NCBI RefSeq assembly: GCF_020536995.1
Contig: NC_068356.1
Coordinates: forward strand, 24,781,809 to 24,845,808
DNA from: Dreissena polymorpha
Lineage: Eukaryota > Mollusca > Bivalvia > Myida > Dreissenidae
DNA length: 64,000 bases
Reading direction: 5' to 3'
Shown here piece by piece: positions 1-12,253 of the stretch (its first letter is position 1; each line of letters begins with the position of its first letter). The position numbers and the translations under genes are program-made. Below the pieces are notes generated by a model. The model did no database searches and was not told the origin of the DNA. It saw nothing but the letters and a program-made list of their open reading frames with translations.

Positions 1-3000
1 TTTGGATCTAGCCGCAGGAAATTTTATTTGAATTTGATTGGACACTTACAAGGGTCAGGTAAGATGAAAAGCTGGCTTAGACAGCTACGCCGAAAAAAAG
101 TTATATGAATACCTTATTTCTATTAGAGAATTAGGCAAAGTTACTTCATCAATGGGAAAATTCAGCTTCCTACAACTGGGTAATCACCAGAGAACACGAA
201 GTGCTGGGGCAAAGCCGGCTTGCCATCAACAGACTGACATAGTTGCTGAGGAATACTCAACCTCTGGTACATAGTATTGAACTTAAACCAAATTTTACTA
301 TAATTATATACTCCCACAAAGTTTTGAGAGAGGGTATTTTGGAGTCGCTGTGTTGTTTGGTTAATAGGTTGGTGGGTAATTGAGTCAGCAACAAATATAA
401 GTTTGTGGAGCCAATTGCTTAAAAATACTGGATTTAATAGAAACATAAAACTTGTTACATCATGAAGAGAGTGTGTAAAGGAGACTTAATTTCCACACAT
501 GCATGAGTTACTTTCCCTTGAAAATAGGTGACCAATTGGTGTTGGGTTACAAGCAGTGTTTGTGATGTTTGTATTGTTTTAATGGTTATATGTTTTTCAT
601 AGTAAAATACTTTTCATTGTTTAACTTACACAAAACATAATTCAAACAAATGATTCACGCCATACTTGCAAAATTGTTATTTTTCCATAGATTTTATTTT
701 GTAAGTGAAAATACTTTATCAATTAACTGTGATTTATTTCTCAGGAAAGCTGACCATTGCTGGCTCACTGTATGCTCTGTACAATGACCACAGCCCAAAC
801 AGGCCTCTGGGTCAGCTGGAACACCAGAGAGAAAACTCTCACTATGCCACCATGCCATCCAGGAAAAAGCAGTCCCCGGTGTAATAAAATTGTGTTTGTC
901 TTATTTATTTGTGTTTATAAACATAAGTGATAAACATAAGTTTTGAACTTAGCTGCATGATTTAATTGCAGATGAGGAGTATTAATTTATCATGCTGCTA
1001 TGGTAAATGCAAACTCTGGGTATACTTCTCTGTACATAGGTATACAAAGTAATCGTCATAGTGACTCACATTTTGTTAAAACAGTTTTGAAACCATATTG
1101 GTTTATTATGCCCCAGCCATGATAATTGCGGAAAGGCATATTCCTTTAATGTTACCCCTGTCCATGTGCCTGTGCAAGTTTTTGTACGAGTTCATGTCAT
1201 TCTCATAACTTTATTGTCCATCATGAGATTCCTAAATGAATTGGTAAATATGATCATCATATTGAGACCGCATGTCAAGTGCGAAAATACTCATGCTCGC
1301 TGAGAACAAGTGACATTGGACACTGTTTTTTTCATATTCCTTACATAATGAAAGTACATGTTCATGTCCCGCATATAACTTTGTAATGCATTATGTGAAT
1401 AATTTGGCTTATAATCAAGACAATATGTTGCTTGCATCCAACATGTTGCTTGATTCAAGGTCAAGGTCACAATGGACACCTTGTGTTATTGCATGTTCCT
1501 TATATGTACATGTGTATTTAGCGAAAATACATGTTTGTTTATGGCTCATAACTTTATTGTTCATGATGGGATTTCAAAATACATTAGCGCAAATGATCAT
1601 CATATCATAACGATGTGTTACACACAACAAAAATGTCACTCCCTTTAAGGTCAAGGTCACAGGGGAGACTTTATATTGTTGGATATTCCTTATTATGTAT
1701 AAAGAACTAAATTAAGTACATGTTTATGTCTGGCCCATAACCTTGTTGTCCATATTGGGATTTTAAAGTAAATGATTAAAATTGATCATGATATTAAGAC
1801 GGTGTGTTGCAAGCAACAACCATGGCACTCTCCTTAAGGTCAAGGTCACAGTAGAAGTTTTCACATAATCCTAATTTGTATATAGGGAAAATACATGTTT
1901 TTGTCCAACCCATAACTTTGTCGTGCATGATAAAACAAATGATCATTGTATCGAGACAACATGTCACATGCAACAACCATGCTGCTCCCTTGCAAGTCGA
2001 GGTCACAGTAAAAAGTAATTGTTTGTGCATATTCCTTACACTGCCAGTATATATGTTGTCTAATATGGGATTTCTATTAAATTGGCACAAGCAAGCATAA
2101 TATAATTATGGACAATCTGTTGCTTGAAAAAACATGTCATTTGTTTCAAGGTCAAGGTCATTATGGAAGTTAGGACATAGTCCTAATATGGTATGAATGA
2201 TAGTTGATGTTGCTGTGGTTACTATTTATATTTTGTGAACCACACATCACTCGTGTCTGTGTAGAGCGAAATTTAATTTCTGGCATTTGTGTTGTCCCAT
2301 TTCTAGTTTTGATGCAGCAATATTATGAAATGTATTTTGCATTGTTTGTCCCTTATGTACGTATAGGGTTGAGACAGATCCAAGCTGGTTCGGTGGTAGA
2401 GGAAGTGTTAGAAACCTTGCCAAGGCCTTTCAAGAACAGATACAACATGTAAATTCATTCTTAAATGGTATTATGTTTTGTAGGCTGTACAAATAGAATT
2501 TTATTAATCACAGAATTATTGTTTTATGAAAATAATAAATCATTCTAGGCATATTGTGTTATGATAAGAATGTAAATAAATATTTTTGTATGTATAATTT
2601 TATTACAACTAGGATTATTTATATAACTTTTTATTTATAACATTACATTTTATTACGAGATAGATAATAACACATTTTTTTACAAGTCCGGAAGTTGTCA
2701 GTTACAGGCAAAAATGTCTGCACTTAATCCTGGAAAACTAGCTGGCACAGAAAAAGTGTAAAATTACTGCAGTGACAAGATAAAATACTTTTAAAAGTGT
2801 CCATGAAACAAACAAACATGTACATGTTTTACCAGTGATCAATATCAGTATTATGTATATAAGTGTCCTACTAGTGAGTGCTATGAGTATCTTGCAGCAT
2901 GCATTCTACCAGTGATCAATATCAGTATTATGTATATAAGTGTCCTACTAGTGAGTGCTCTGTGTATCTTGCAGCATGCGTTCTACCAGTGATCAATATC

Positions 3001-6000
3001 AGTATTATGTATATAAGTGTCCTACTAGTGAGTGCTCTGTGTATCTTGCAGCATGCGTTTTACCAGTGATCAATATCAGTATTATGTATATAAGTGTCCT
3101 ACTAGTGAGTGCTCTGTGTATCTTGCAGCATGCGTTTTACCAGTGATCAATATCAGTATTATGTATATAAATGTCCTACTAGTGAGTGCTCTGTGTATCT
3201 TGCAGCATGCGTTTTACCAGTGATCAATATCAGTATTATGTATATAAATGTCCTACTAGTGAGTGCTCTGTGTATCTTGCAGCATGTGTTTACCAGTGAT
3301 CAATATCAGTATTATGTATATAAATGTCCTACTAGTGAGTGCTCTGTGTATCTTGCAGCATGCGTTTTACCAGTGATCAATATCAGTATTATGTATATAA
3401 ATGTCCTACTAGTGAGTGCTCTGTGTATCTTGCAGCATGCGTTTTACCAGTGATCAATATCAGTATTATGTATATAAATGTCCTACTAGTGAGTGCTCTG
3501 TGTATCTTGCAGCATGCGTTTTACCAGTGATCAATATCAGTATTATGTATATAAATGTCCTACTAGTGAGTGCTCTGTGTATCTTGCAGCATGCGTTCTA
3601 CCAGGCTGTGGTGGATGGGACTGTGAACAAGGAACATTCCCAGGAACACCCCTCCCACTCTGCAGACTTCAACTGCCACTCTGCTACCAAACCCTCAGGT
3701 ACTTTGTACATATCCATAATATATTGACTTTAAAATATTTGTGAGGCAAAAAAACTAATTTTTATTACAGCTATAATGGTATATATTCTCACTCGCGCAT
3801 TTTTCTTAATGAGTAAAGCCTATGATAGTCAAATTAGAAATGCTGCAAGTTAACATGTTGAATGTTATTTGCATTTTGAACAAATAGAAACCCACCATAT
3901 GTAGCAGAAAATGTCTAAGAGTAGAATATGAAATGTATCCAAAATATCTTCATTAATAAACAATCCTTAGTCTTTCTAGGTGTAAAGAATGCCTACAAGC
4001 TGACATACGACACTGATGAGGACAGTGGCAGCACGTTCACATGTAGCAGTGTGCCAGACAGGGTTGGGAGTGAGAACGCTATAGACAGCAGCACTGAGTC
4101 AGACATTGTGTCCAAATGGGTCGACCATGAAATCACAAAAATCAAGAGAAATCTCACTAGAGAGGTTGTACCTGCCACTACAGCAAGATTGAATACAGGT
4201 TATAACATTCTTTCAATTGAAAAGGTATAACATGAATATGAAAATGCTTGTTTAGAGAAATAGTTTACTCAACATACAATTTTAAGAACTTCATTTCTTA
4301 TTGAACTGGTAATGTATGTGAAAATTACGTGTCAAATGCGATCTAATTATAAAGTACTGATACTAGTTCATGTTCTTTTCTATGACTTTCATAGTGCTGT
4401 TATTGCAGTGCAATCCCCAGAGTTGTTTGATGATTCTGAGAATACTACATCTCCACCAAATTTCCCGAGGGTATTCAGGTACCAGGCCTGCCAGGAGGAG
4501 ACAGATGAGCTTTGCAATGAGCTGGTCACTCCAGACACATCAGAAACAAGTCTTTCTTCCAGTGACAAGCACAATTCTGGGGACCATGTATGTCTCTATG
4601 TGCACAATATATAGCAGATAAATGTGGATTTGTGTATACATGTAATAAAATTTTATTTCAGGTTTTTGTTTACAGAAAGAAACATTTCAAGAGGCATCCA
4701 GGAATGAATGTTAAATTATCATTTTACTTATATATTTCATGGAATAATGGGAAACACATGTTTGCAAACATTCTAAACACATTTACAAATGTCAGAAAAA
4801 ATAACTAACACTGGTTGATTGATGTAACGTTGAAACAAAGCGTGATTGTTTCATTTATTTATGATGATTGGCATTGAAATGACAAGTATATAATCTTTCA
4901 CTAAACTCGATTTTCCTTTCACCAATATTTTTTTATCCACTAAAAAAATAATAGAATAATATGTATCCAGAGAGAGAGACATAGTTAAATAAGATTTTAA
5001 TTCATATATATAAATAATACCCATAACTTTTTCTTTGAATATATATTAAATAAAATTTTAATATCTAGTTTAAACCTATTTATTTTAGTTCAATTGAATC
5101 TTAAGCCTATGTTTATTGAAGTGCTTTGGAGTCAGTTTCCTGGGTAGAACCAGTAACTGTTGTCTTGGATGGATCTTAAGAACGCTGCCACTGTGCGAGA
5201 TAAACCCGTGGCCTCCTGGTCGATAGGCAGTCTCCATATCCACTACTTCAAGGCAACCTCACTGGTTTGGAGCTGTGAATTATGCTTTAATTTTGAATAA
5301 ATAGACTCAACAGTGTTTTCTCATTATTTTCTTAACAGAGACATTTTAAACAATAAGAGATTTTATTAAGACAAGATTCTGCTTACAGGTTAGGAGCAGG
5401 TCACCAGTGGAAACATTCTACTTTGACGATGAACTCTACTCCAATCGTAAATCTCCAAAGATCACCAGAGTGACCACTGAAAACCAAAATGATACCCAAC
5501 CATTCATTCCTTCTGCCAGGCTGCCAATGACTAGTATTTTAAAGAGAACTAAATCATCAAGTGATGACATGTATCAGGGTTAATGTTTTATTTTATTGTC
5601 TGCGTGTTTTTATTACACATTGCCTTTTTGAATTTTATTTTGTTGACAGAACACCTAAATCGTTTTTGGAAACTGCAAATACTTGTAAATCATCTTAGAC
5701 AATTTTATTTCAGAATCATCGCCTCCACGAGTCAATCCAAACAAGAAAAGGACCAACAAGACAAGAATTCCAACATCCTCACGATCCAACCCTCACCCAG
5801 ATCCAAAAGTAAGCACTGAATAGCTTATACATCAGTTATATTTTAATTCTAAGTTCATTGTAGGTATATTCCTAAACAATGCACAGACGGGTTTTATTCT
5901 TTTTTAATTTCTGTCCAATTATCAGACAACAAATACAGTGGCGTGGTGTTATGTATGTGTGAGTGCATATATGTATGTTAAGCTTTGAAACATTTACAAA

Positions 6001-6302
6001 CCACTAAGAATAATGCAACCAAATAACAAAAAATCATCCCTAGCTAAAAGATTTGATTCAGTTTTTATATATGATTAATGCAGTCAATGTTCATGCTTTA
6101 ATGTAGTGGTGCGCTTACTATTCTTCAGGCAAATGAAGGGGCATTTGCAAACATAGTAACAGTTCGGTCTAACTTGGATGATGAAGGTGTACACCAGGTC
6201 ACACATCGAGTGAAGAACCTCAGAAATGGCGCCTCCAGGACGCTGCTTAATAACACTGTGAATGCTCAGAAAGTCATCACCAAATTTACAAGTCAGAAAT
6301 GA
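1..6302 (+). CDS. 3' part of an unrecognised multi-exon gene (nine exons)
   Basis: Nine exons join with matching phases: 1-58, 745-880, 2367-2448, 3605-3698, 3980-4198, 4409-4587, 5389-5578, 5714-5808 and 6129-6302 (stop TGA 6300-6302). They give 408 residues and the start lies left of the window. All introns are GT-AG. The first exons read KFYLNLIGHLQGSG, then SLYALYNDHSPNRP, and may be the end of a folded domain. The third holds a possible helix, SVRNLAKAFQEQIQ. The rest is rich in Ser, Thr, Asp and Glu, with a basic patch near NPNKKRTNKTR, and looks disordered. I do not recognise the family. Exon 745-880 could instead be terminal, since GTG TAA follows at 879-884, but using the gtaata donor at 881 keeps phase with the next exon. 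Confidence is high that this is coding and low on function. Confidence 0.75.
1130..2200. repeat. Degenerate repeat array with tcaaggtca motifs (intron)
   Basis: This part of the intron between the second and third exons of the left gene holds about five diverged units of roughly 170-200 bp. Each has a form of 'cataactttattgtccat' and then 'aaggtcaaggtcac' (core at 1461, 1651, 1840 and 2152). Spacing is irregular and divergence high, so the array is old. The ORFs across it have no family features and are not genes. Confidence 0.6.
2831..3604 (+). repeat. 77-bp tandem array ending at a splice acceptor
   Basis: Ten head-to-tail units start at 2831, 2908, 2985, 3062, 3139, 3216, 3292, 3369, 3446 and 3523. 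Spacing is 77 bp except for one 76-bp unit. Units are nearly identical, so the array is young or homogenised. Each unit ends in 'cttgcagcatgcgttntaccag', and the last 'taccag' (to 3604) is the acceptor of the exon at 3605-3698. Because the unit has few stops and 77 is not a multiple of three, overlapping 63-residue ORFs appear in shifted frames. They are by-products of the repeat, not proteins. Confidence 0.9.
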
Positions 6303-6644
6303 TGCTACATCACGTTCATGTCGTATGTCTATCACTGCTACCTGGTCAGAAATAATAAAGCTTGTGGTGCCTATTGGCTCAGTGGCGCCAGGTCTGAAAA
6401 TCGTAATGCAATAGAAAAGTACATGTATGTAAAGTATTTCATTATTGTTCAACCCTACTCCTTCATAACGGGTACATCTGCATCTGTGTTTTATTGTTCA
6501 TGTTTTAGACAAGTTGATTAAGAAAGCATGCATGTATTTGCTGTTCTGTTTAAGCATGTGACAGCTATTGTTTCCGAGTCATTTTTTTGCCTCTGACTGT
6601 GATCAATCTTATATGTGATACAATTATTGTTGTGTTGTTTGATT

Positions 6645-6650
6645 AATAAA
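6645..6650 (+). promoter_or_regulatory. Candidate polyadenylation signal of the left gene
   Basis: AATAAA lies about 345 bases after the stop at 6302 and about 170 bases before the LINE insertion. It is the best candidate 3' end signal here. It rests on motif and position only. Confidence 0.4.
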
Positions 6651-6823
6651 TTGATATTTAACCTAGTAAATGATAATGTAGTTTTTATAAATGGTGTCAT
6701 ACTGAGAATGAAAAAACATTAACATATTTAAAGGTCCTTTCCTTTTTTCATAGTAACAAGGTTAGCCAAACGTTTTTCTATAATGAAAGTAGACTAGTTA
6801 ATATTAAATGTATTATCACATCA

Positions 6824-9800
6824 TTCACTTCTGGGTTACCAGTGACTTTCAGGAATAGGCTGAATGACAACCGAGAAAGACCGGTGACGCTGGATAGACA
6901 GCTGACATCTAGGAATAGACTAGTGTCCGGTGTGCAGCGGGTTGGCAGCTTGCTGTACTGTCTCTGTGAAGAGACAGCCATCAGAATTGCTACAACTGAC
7001 AGACAGAAACAATACCCCCAGGGCCTTCCGAGAGGGGGGGAGGATGAAGGGCCCAATAGGACGGATTCAGCGGAAACGACACGGCGAGAATTAAGGTCTT
7101 TGACTAGTGATCAAACGGTCGTATGTCAGTGTGGGAAAGTTTGTAAAAACTATCAAGGGATGAAGATCCATCAAGGGAAGAGCAGTTGTCGGTTGGAGGG
7201 AAAGCCCAAGCATCGTGCAGGTGTTCCTGGTGAAACGAGGGAGATAGCCAGTCTGGTTGCCAACCACAGTACTGGTGGTCTCTCAGCTCCGGTTTTTGCT
7301 GTAACTGGTGACAATTCTGAAGCTGAGGTGACTCAATCACTTGATGAGCTTTTTGGAGAGCAGGGGACCATACCAAGTATGACCCCTACAGAGCAGGGAG
7401 ATGGAAGTGCAGAAGAATCACCATTGCATCCAAGCCAAGAAGAACTTGCCTTCCCAGATTCTTGGTGCACACCACCCGCTGCAGGAAGGAATAAGGACAA
7501 GACCGTCCCTACCAAGGAGAGAACGCAACCGACTTCTGAAGAAAGAAGATCCAAGATCGCCTGGCCAGCTATGAACAACAGTGGATGGTCATCGTTTGAT
7601 GAGGATTTGGACCAAGTTCTTCAGACAGCATTGACAGGATCAGTCGATAGGAAGCTTAAAGCATAACCTTGGATCACCTACGCCTTAGGGAAGGAGAGAT
7701 TTGGACTGGAGCAGAAAGCAAACCCCTCGAGACCGCCGCAGGTTCCAAACAGAAGACTCTGTGAAATAAAAAAGCTCCGAGCAGAACTGCGATCCCTAAG
7801 GAAACGCTACAAACAGTCAAGCAAGGTTGAGAAGAAGGGAATAGTTAAACTAAGAGAAGAGGTTAGATCAAGGCTGAGGACACTAACAAACGCAGAGAGG
7901 CTCAGGCGGAAAAGGAGGGATAGAGCAAAGAAGAGAAAAGCCTTCGTTAGTGACCCCTACAGGTTCACAAAGAACTTGCTAAGTGGAGAGAAGTCTGTGA
8001 AACTTGAAAGCAGTCAAGAGGATGTAGAAACCTTTTTGAGGGAGGTCCACTCCGACCCACTAAGAGAGGAACCCCTTGGAGAGTTCAGTAGAATCCTACC
8101 GGTCAATGACCCAGACTGTCCATTGAACATGAAAGAACCCACTTGGAAGGAGATCAACAAAGTGGTCAAGAAAGCTCGCTCTTGCTCTGCACCAGGCCCA
8201 AGTGGCATACCATACAAGGTTTACAAGAAATGTCCTAAACTTCTCCGAAGACTGTGGTCACTCCTGCGAACTGTTTGGCGAAAAGCTACTGTTCCGTCAT
8301 GTTGGCAAAGTGCAGAAGAATGTCTGGCACTGAAGGAGAAGAACTCCAAGACCATCAACCAGTTTCGCACCATCTCGTTGTTGAGTGTGGAAGGGAAGAT
8401 TTTCTTTTCAATCCTAGCTAAGCGATTGACGACATACATGTTGGAGAATGAGTATGTGGATATCTCTGTGCAGAAAGGTGGGATCCCAGGATTCTCAGGG
8501 TGTGTTGAGCACACCAGCGCACTCACTCAGCTACTTCATGAAGCTAGAATCGACCACAAAAACCTCACAGTGGTATGGCTAGACCTTGCCAACGCATACG
8601 GCTCAATTCCACACAAGCTTATTGAGACAGCTCTTCGACACTACCACATTCCAGACAGTGCAAGAAATCTCATTATGAACTACTTCAACGGTATCAACTT
8701 GAGATTCTCTAGCAACACGTTCACTACAAATTGGTTACAACTGGAGAAGGGGATTGTTACGGGATGTACTATCTCGGTGATACTGTTCGTGATGGGCATG
8801 AATATGATCATCAAGGCAGCGGAGAGAGAGTCAAGAGGGCCCAAAACAAACACAGGAATTCGTCTACCATCCAACAGGGGATTTATGGATGACATGACTG
8901 TCACCACTGAAACCCACATACAGGCTAGATGGATTCTGGCGGCCCTTGATAAAACAGCAACGTGGGCAAGAATGAGGTTCAAGCCGGGGAAGTCGAGAAG
9001 CTTAGTGGTTAGGAAGGGAAAGGTGACAAGCCAGTTCAAACTGTGTATCCAGGGAGAAGAGATTCCCTCCCTAGAGGACAAACCGATTAAATGCCTAGGG
9101 GAATGGTTTGATTCCTCACTGAGAGACACGCATTGCCAGGACATTCTCAAACAGCAGGTAGCTGAGGGTTTGCAGAGAAAAGACAAGTCGGAACTCCCAG
9201 GGAAGTTCAAAGCATGGGTCTTTCAACACGGTCTCCTGCTAAGAGTGATGTGGCCACTCATGGTCAATGATGTCCCTATCTGCACCGTCGAGAAGCTAGA
9301 GCAGAAGATCAGCAAGCACCTGAGAAAGTGGTTAGGCCTACCGCCATCCTTCACCAACATTGGACTGTATGACCGATCAACAAAGCTCCAGATGCCAATC
9401 AGCTCTCTAGTAGAGTAGTTTAAAGAAGCAAAAGCACGTCTTATGCTAACCCTCAGAGACTCTGAAGATGGTAAAGTCAGCAATGCAGGAATTCAGGTTA
9501 GGACAGGGAGAAAGTGGTCAGTGAGCAAGGCTGTAGACTCTGCAGAGAGCAGTCTAAAGCACAAGGATGTTGTGGGATCTATCAACGTGGGAAGAGAAGG
9601 ACTTGGCACCAGACAGACTCAAAGGTGGGAAAAAGCAGGGAAAAGAGAAAGGAGAGACCTGGTGCAGAGAGAAATCAGAAACGCAGAAGAGCAAGCTAGG
9701 TCAGCCAGGTCGGTCCAGCTTGGACCGCAAGGGGATTGGACGAAGTGGAGTACACCAGAGAGGAAGCTCACGTGGCAAGAACTGTGGACATATGAACCAC

Positions 9801-10194
9801 TTCAGCTAAGTTTCCTCCTGCGGGCTGTATACGACATGCTTCCAACCCCCGCAAATCTTCAGCGATGGAAGCTGACAGAAGACCCCACTTGTTCTTTGTG
9901 TGGGAGTATAGGAACGTTGCGGCACATTCTGTCATCGTGTCCAACAGCCCTTGCACAAGGGCGCTACAGGTGGCGCCATGACCAAGTACTAAGAATGTTG
10001 GCCGACGCCATAGAAAGAGAGCGGAAGAAGGATAGACCCCGGAAGAAATTAGGACCCCAATTCATCAGCTTCGTCAAGGAAAGACGCCATCACTACCTGC
10101 CCCGCCACCTTGAGGTTGTACCGAGCATAATGGGGAGAAACAACCTATGACAGGCGGAGCTTGGCTGATGACGTCTACGTTCAGCAGTTTAAAC
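6824..10194 (+). mobile_element. R2-like non-LTR retrotransposon (LINE), defective
   Basis: The element is bounded by identical 15-bp direct repeats, tgtattatcacatca, at 6809-6823 and 10195-10209, taken as the target site duplication. The 3371-bp insert holds one long reading frame with an N-terminal CCHC-type finger, a reverse transcriptase and a C-terminal zinc knuckle. This order is that of R2/NeSL-type LINEs with a restriction-like endonuclease. The 3' part is short: after the zinc knuckle there is no PD-(D/E)XK endonuclease segment, and no poly(A) tail precedes the right repeat. The element sits about 520 bases past the stop of the left gene, in the same orientation, and not in 28S rDNA. 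Confidence 0.88.
6842..10150 (+). pseudogene. LINE ORF: zinc finger, reverse transcriptase, zinc knuckle
   Basis: One frame runs across the whole interval and is broken by TAA at 7664-7666 and TAG at 9416-9418. Near 7120-7190 is a finger-like motif, CQCGKVC...KIHQGKSSC. A basic region follows the first stop. The reverse transcriptase shows motif A (WLDLANAYGSIPH), motif B (KGIVTGCTISVILF) and motif C (GFMDDMTV, near 8879-8902). Near 9890-9945 is a C-x2-C-...-H-x4-C knuckle (CSLCGSIGTLRHILSSC), followed by RWRHDQVLRML. The frame then ends at 10150 in MGRNNL, where family members continue into a restriction-like endonuclease, so the 3' end is deleted or shifted. The upstream limit is uncertain because no ATG clearly marks the start. 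The product would not be active as it stands. Confidence 0.85.
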
Positions 10195-10235
10195 TGTATT
10201 ATCACATCAATGAAAGCTAAATTTTACATTCATAG

Positions 10236-11067
10236 CAGGGCGTCGGAAGCAAATTGACATTGGGTATGGTGGGGGTCCGGGCTTCCCCCGGGATTATTTT
10301 TTTTCAAATTTTAGCATCAAATGGCGCATTCTGGTGCGTTTTTATACCGGATACCTGACCTTATACACGTCTATTGCAGGCATAGTTTGAATGACAAAAG
10401 TTTTGACAGACAGACAAATGATGGAGAAGTTATCTCTATATGTCGACCGTAGTTTGTACTTTGTAGCAGGCGACACAACAATAGGGATCATGTGGGTTGA
10501 AAGAACGTTCTTCGGGATTTTTTCCCGAAATTTTGATTTGGAAATTTAAAATTCGTTGGTTGGTTTGGAGTAGACATATTGAAATGACACAAAAAAGTGG
10601 TAAAAAACATTTTTTTTTTTAGAATTATCGATTTACTTTGAGTTATTACAATTAATTCAGGTATCTTGAGTTATCTTTAATTTTGTGATAATTAAGGACT
10701 GTTGGATATCGGTACATTTGTTTCACGTCATACTTTCCTTTATATTAATAACAAGAAGCATAGATCATACCGACAATTAAGATTCCCAGGTTTAATTACT
10801 CAAGAATTAAGGAATTATCGTTATAAAAGAGACCGATCAATTAACAACATAATTGACACGTACATTACCGCGGGCGGGTGATGGCAATAAACAATACGCG
10901 TGTCATAACCGCGAATGCATGATTACCTTGCTTCGTGGTAAAGATATTTTCAAATATACGGGTATTGAAATGAAAAACAAATGAAAAAAGGTATTTGCCG
11001 AAATTTCATTTTTGCCGGAAATATTGGGGCTGCCGCCGCCTCTGCCGCCCCAGCTCTGACGCCTCTG
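10236..11067. mobile_element. Non-autonomous hAT-like element, 5-bp target duplication
   Basis: The left end reads CAGGGCGTCGGAAGC, and the right end in reverse complement reads CAGAGGCGTCAGAGC. These are imperfect terminal inverted repeats with a hAT-style CAG start. The direct repeat catag flanks the element at 10231-10235 and 11068-11072. It carries no transposase. It begins 26 bases after the LINE's right target duplication. Five-base duplications fit hAT5-type elements, but family assignment needs more copies. Confidence 0.65.
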
Positions 11068-11072
11068 CATAG

Positions 11073-12253
11073 TTGTATGTTTTTGTTTATTGTAAACAAC
11101 ACGTTACCGGAATAAGGTTAGACATTATCTGTTCTACATCAACATGAAATTTTTAATAAGATTGTATTCATCCTTGAAGAACGTTCTCATATACTACTGT
11201 ACATGTTCACTTTCGATAAACAATAGGATTGGTTATCCATGTACATATGTATGCCTACATTCCAAATCGTTCTTTACATTCTGGAGGCTGTAGTCTCGGT
11301 CGTAAGGCCACAGTCTCTGACCTTTGGACAAACTGTGTTTTGTTAAACCAATGATCTATTAAGAAATATTGATGTGTTTTTATAGATCTTGGGTTAAACT
11401 AACTAATACAAGTATATGTATGAGATGTGAAGTCATAAGGTCTGCTAGTTGCTGCTGATTTTCTTGAGTACGGGTATTCAAAAGCAACTATTAAATCGAG
11501 TTAAAACCATGAAGAAAATTAATGGAAAATCATTATGACTGCATATATTTATTAAGCAAATACATCCAATACAGATATGCATCAAAAATATTACAAGAAT
11601 CAACATAATTTGTTAACTTTTCTGTTAAACATAATAAACTGCTGAAAATCATCAAATAAAAAAGAACAGTCCAGGAACATTACAACAAAAACGTTATAAC
11701 TACGGCATTATAAAACAAGAACAATACAGTCATACAACTGATTATCGTATCGCATTGACATATTAAACAATATTATGCACATTTCTAGCACAACTACATT
11801 GTCTGCAAAAGTGTATTTTATCACGCTGAAATGATGAGCACAAATGTAATCTAAATACAAAATAAAGTAAAGAAACAGCATGCTATATAATATATCATAC
11901 AATTCACTAATCAGTTATCACTTAATCGTGAAATTTAAGTTTCACAAAATATCGTCATGTTATTCATATATAGTAAAATAATAGATGTATGTCTCAATGA
12001 TATCTATTATTATCAATATCAAAATAACGCATTTGCAATGGTATATATTTGAAATCATTATAAGTTAATGTACCCAATACATTAACTACAATACTAGTAT
12101 AGTTTGCATACTTCAATTAGCCAGTAAATGACCTTTCTTCAAACGTGAGGCCCCTACTTCGAACTTGAACTTGAATCTATGTAAATGATGAAAATGGAAT
12201 ATCTGTGCGCAACCATATTTCCACATTGTTTTATCTTCCACACATGCATTATG
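11073..12253. other. Intergenic / likely 3' UTR of the SLC15A4-like gene
   Basis: This AT-rich stretch lies downstream of the minus-strand transporter stop. It probably contains that gene's 3' UTR, but I could not fix a poly(A) site. The ORFs here have no recognisable features. Confidence 0.4.

Noticed and set aside
2955-3744. Family of 63- to 114-residue ORFs with identical sequence
   Set aside because: They are the 77-bp tandem repeat read in successive frames. Only 3605-3698 is an exon.
8680-9210. 176-residue minus-strand ORF
   Set aside because: It is the shadow of the LINE reverse transcriptase on the other strand.
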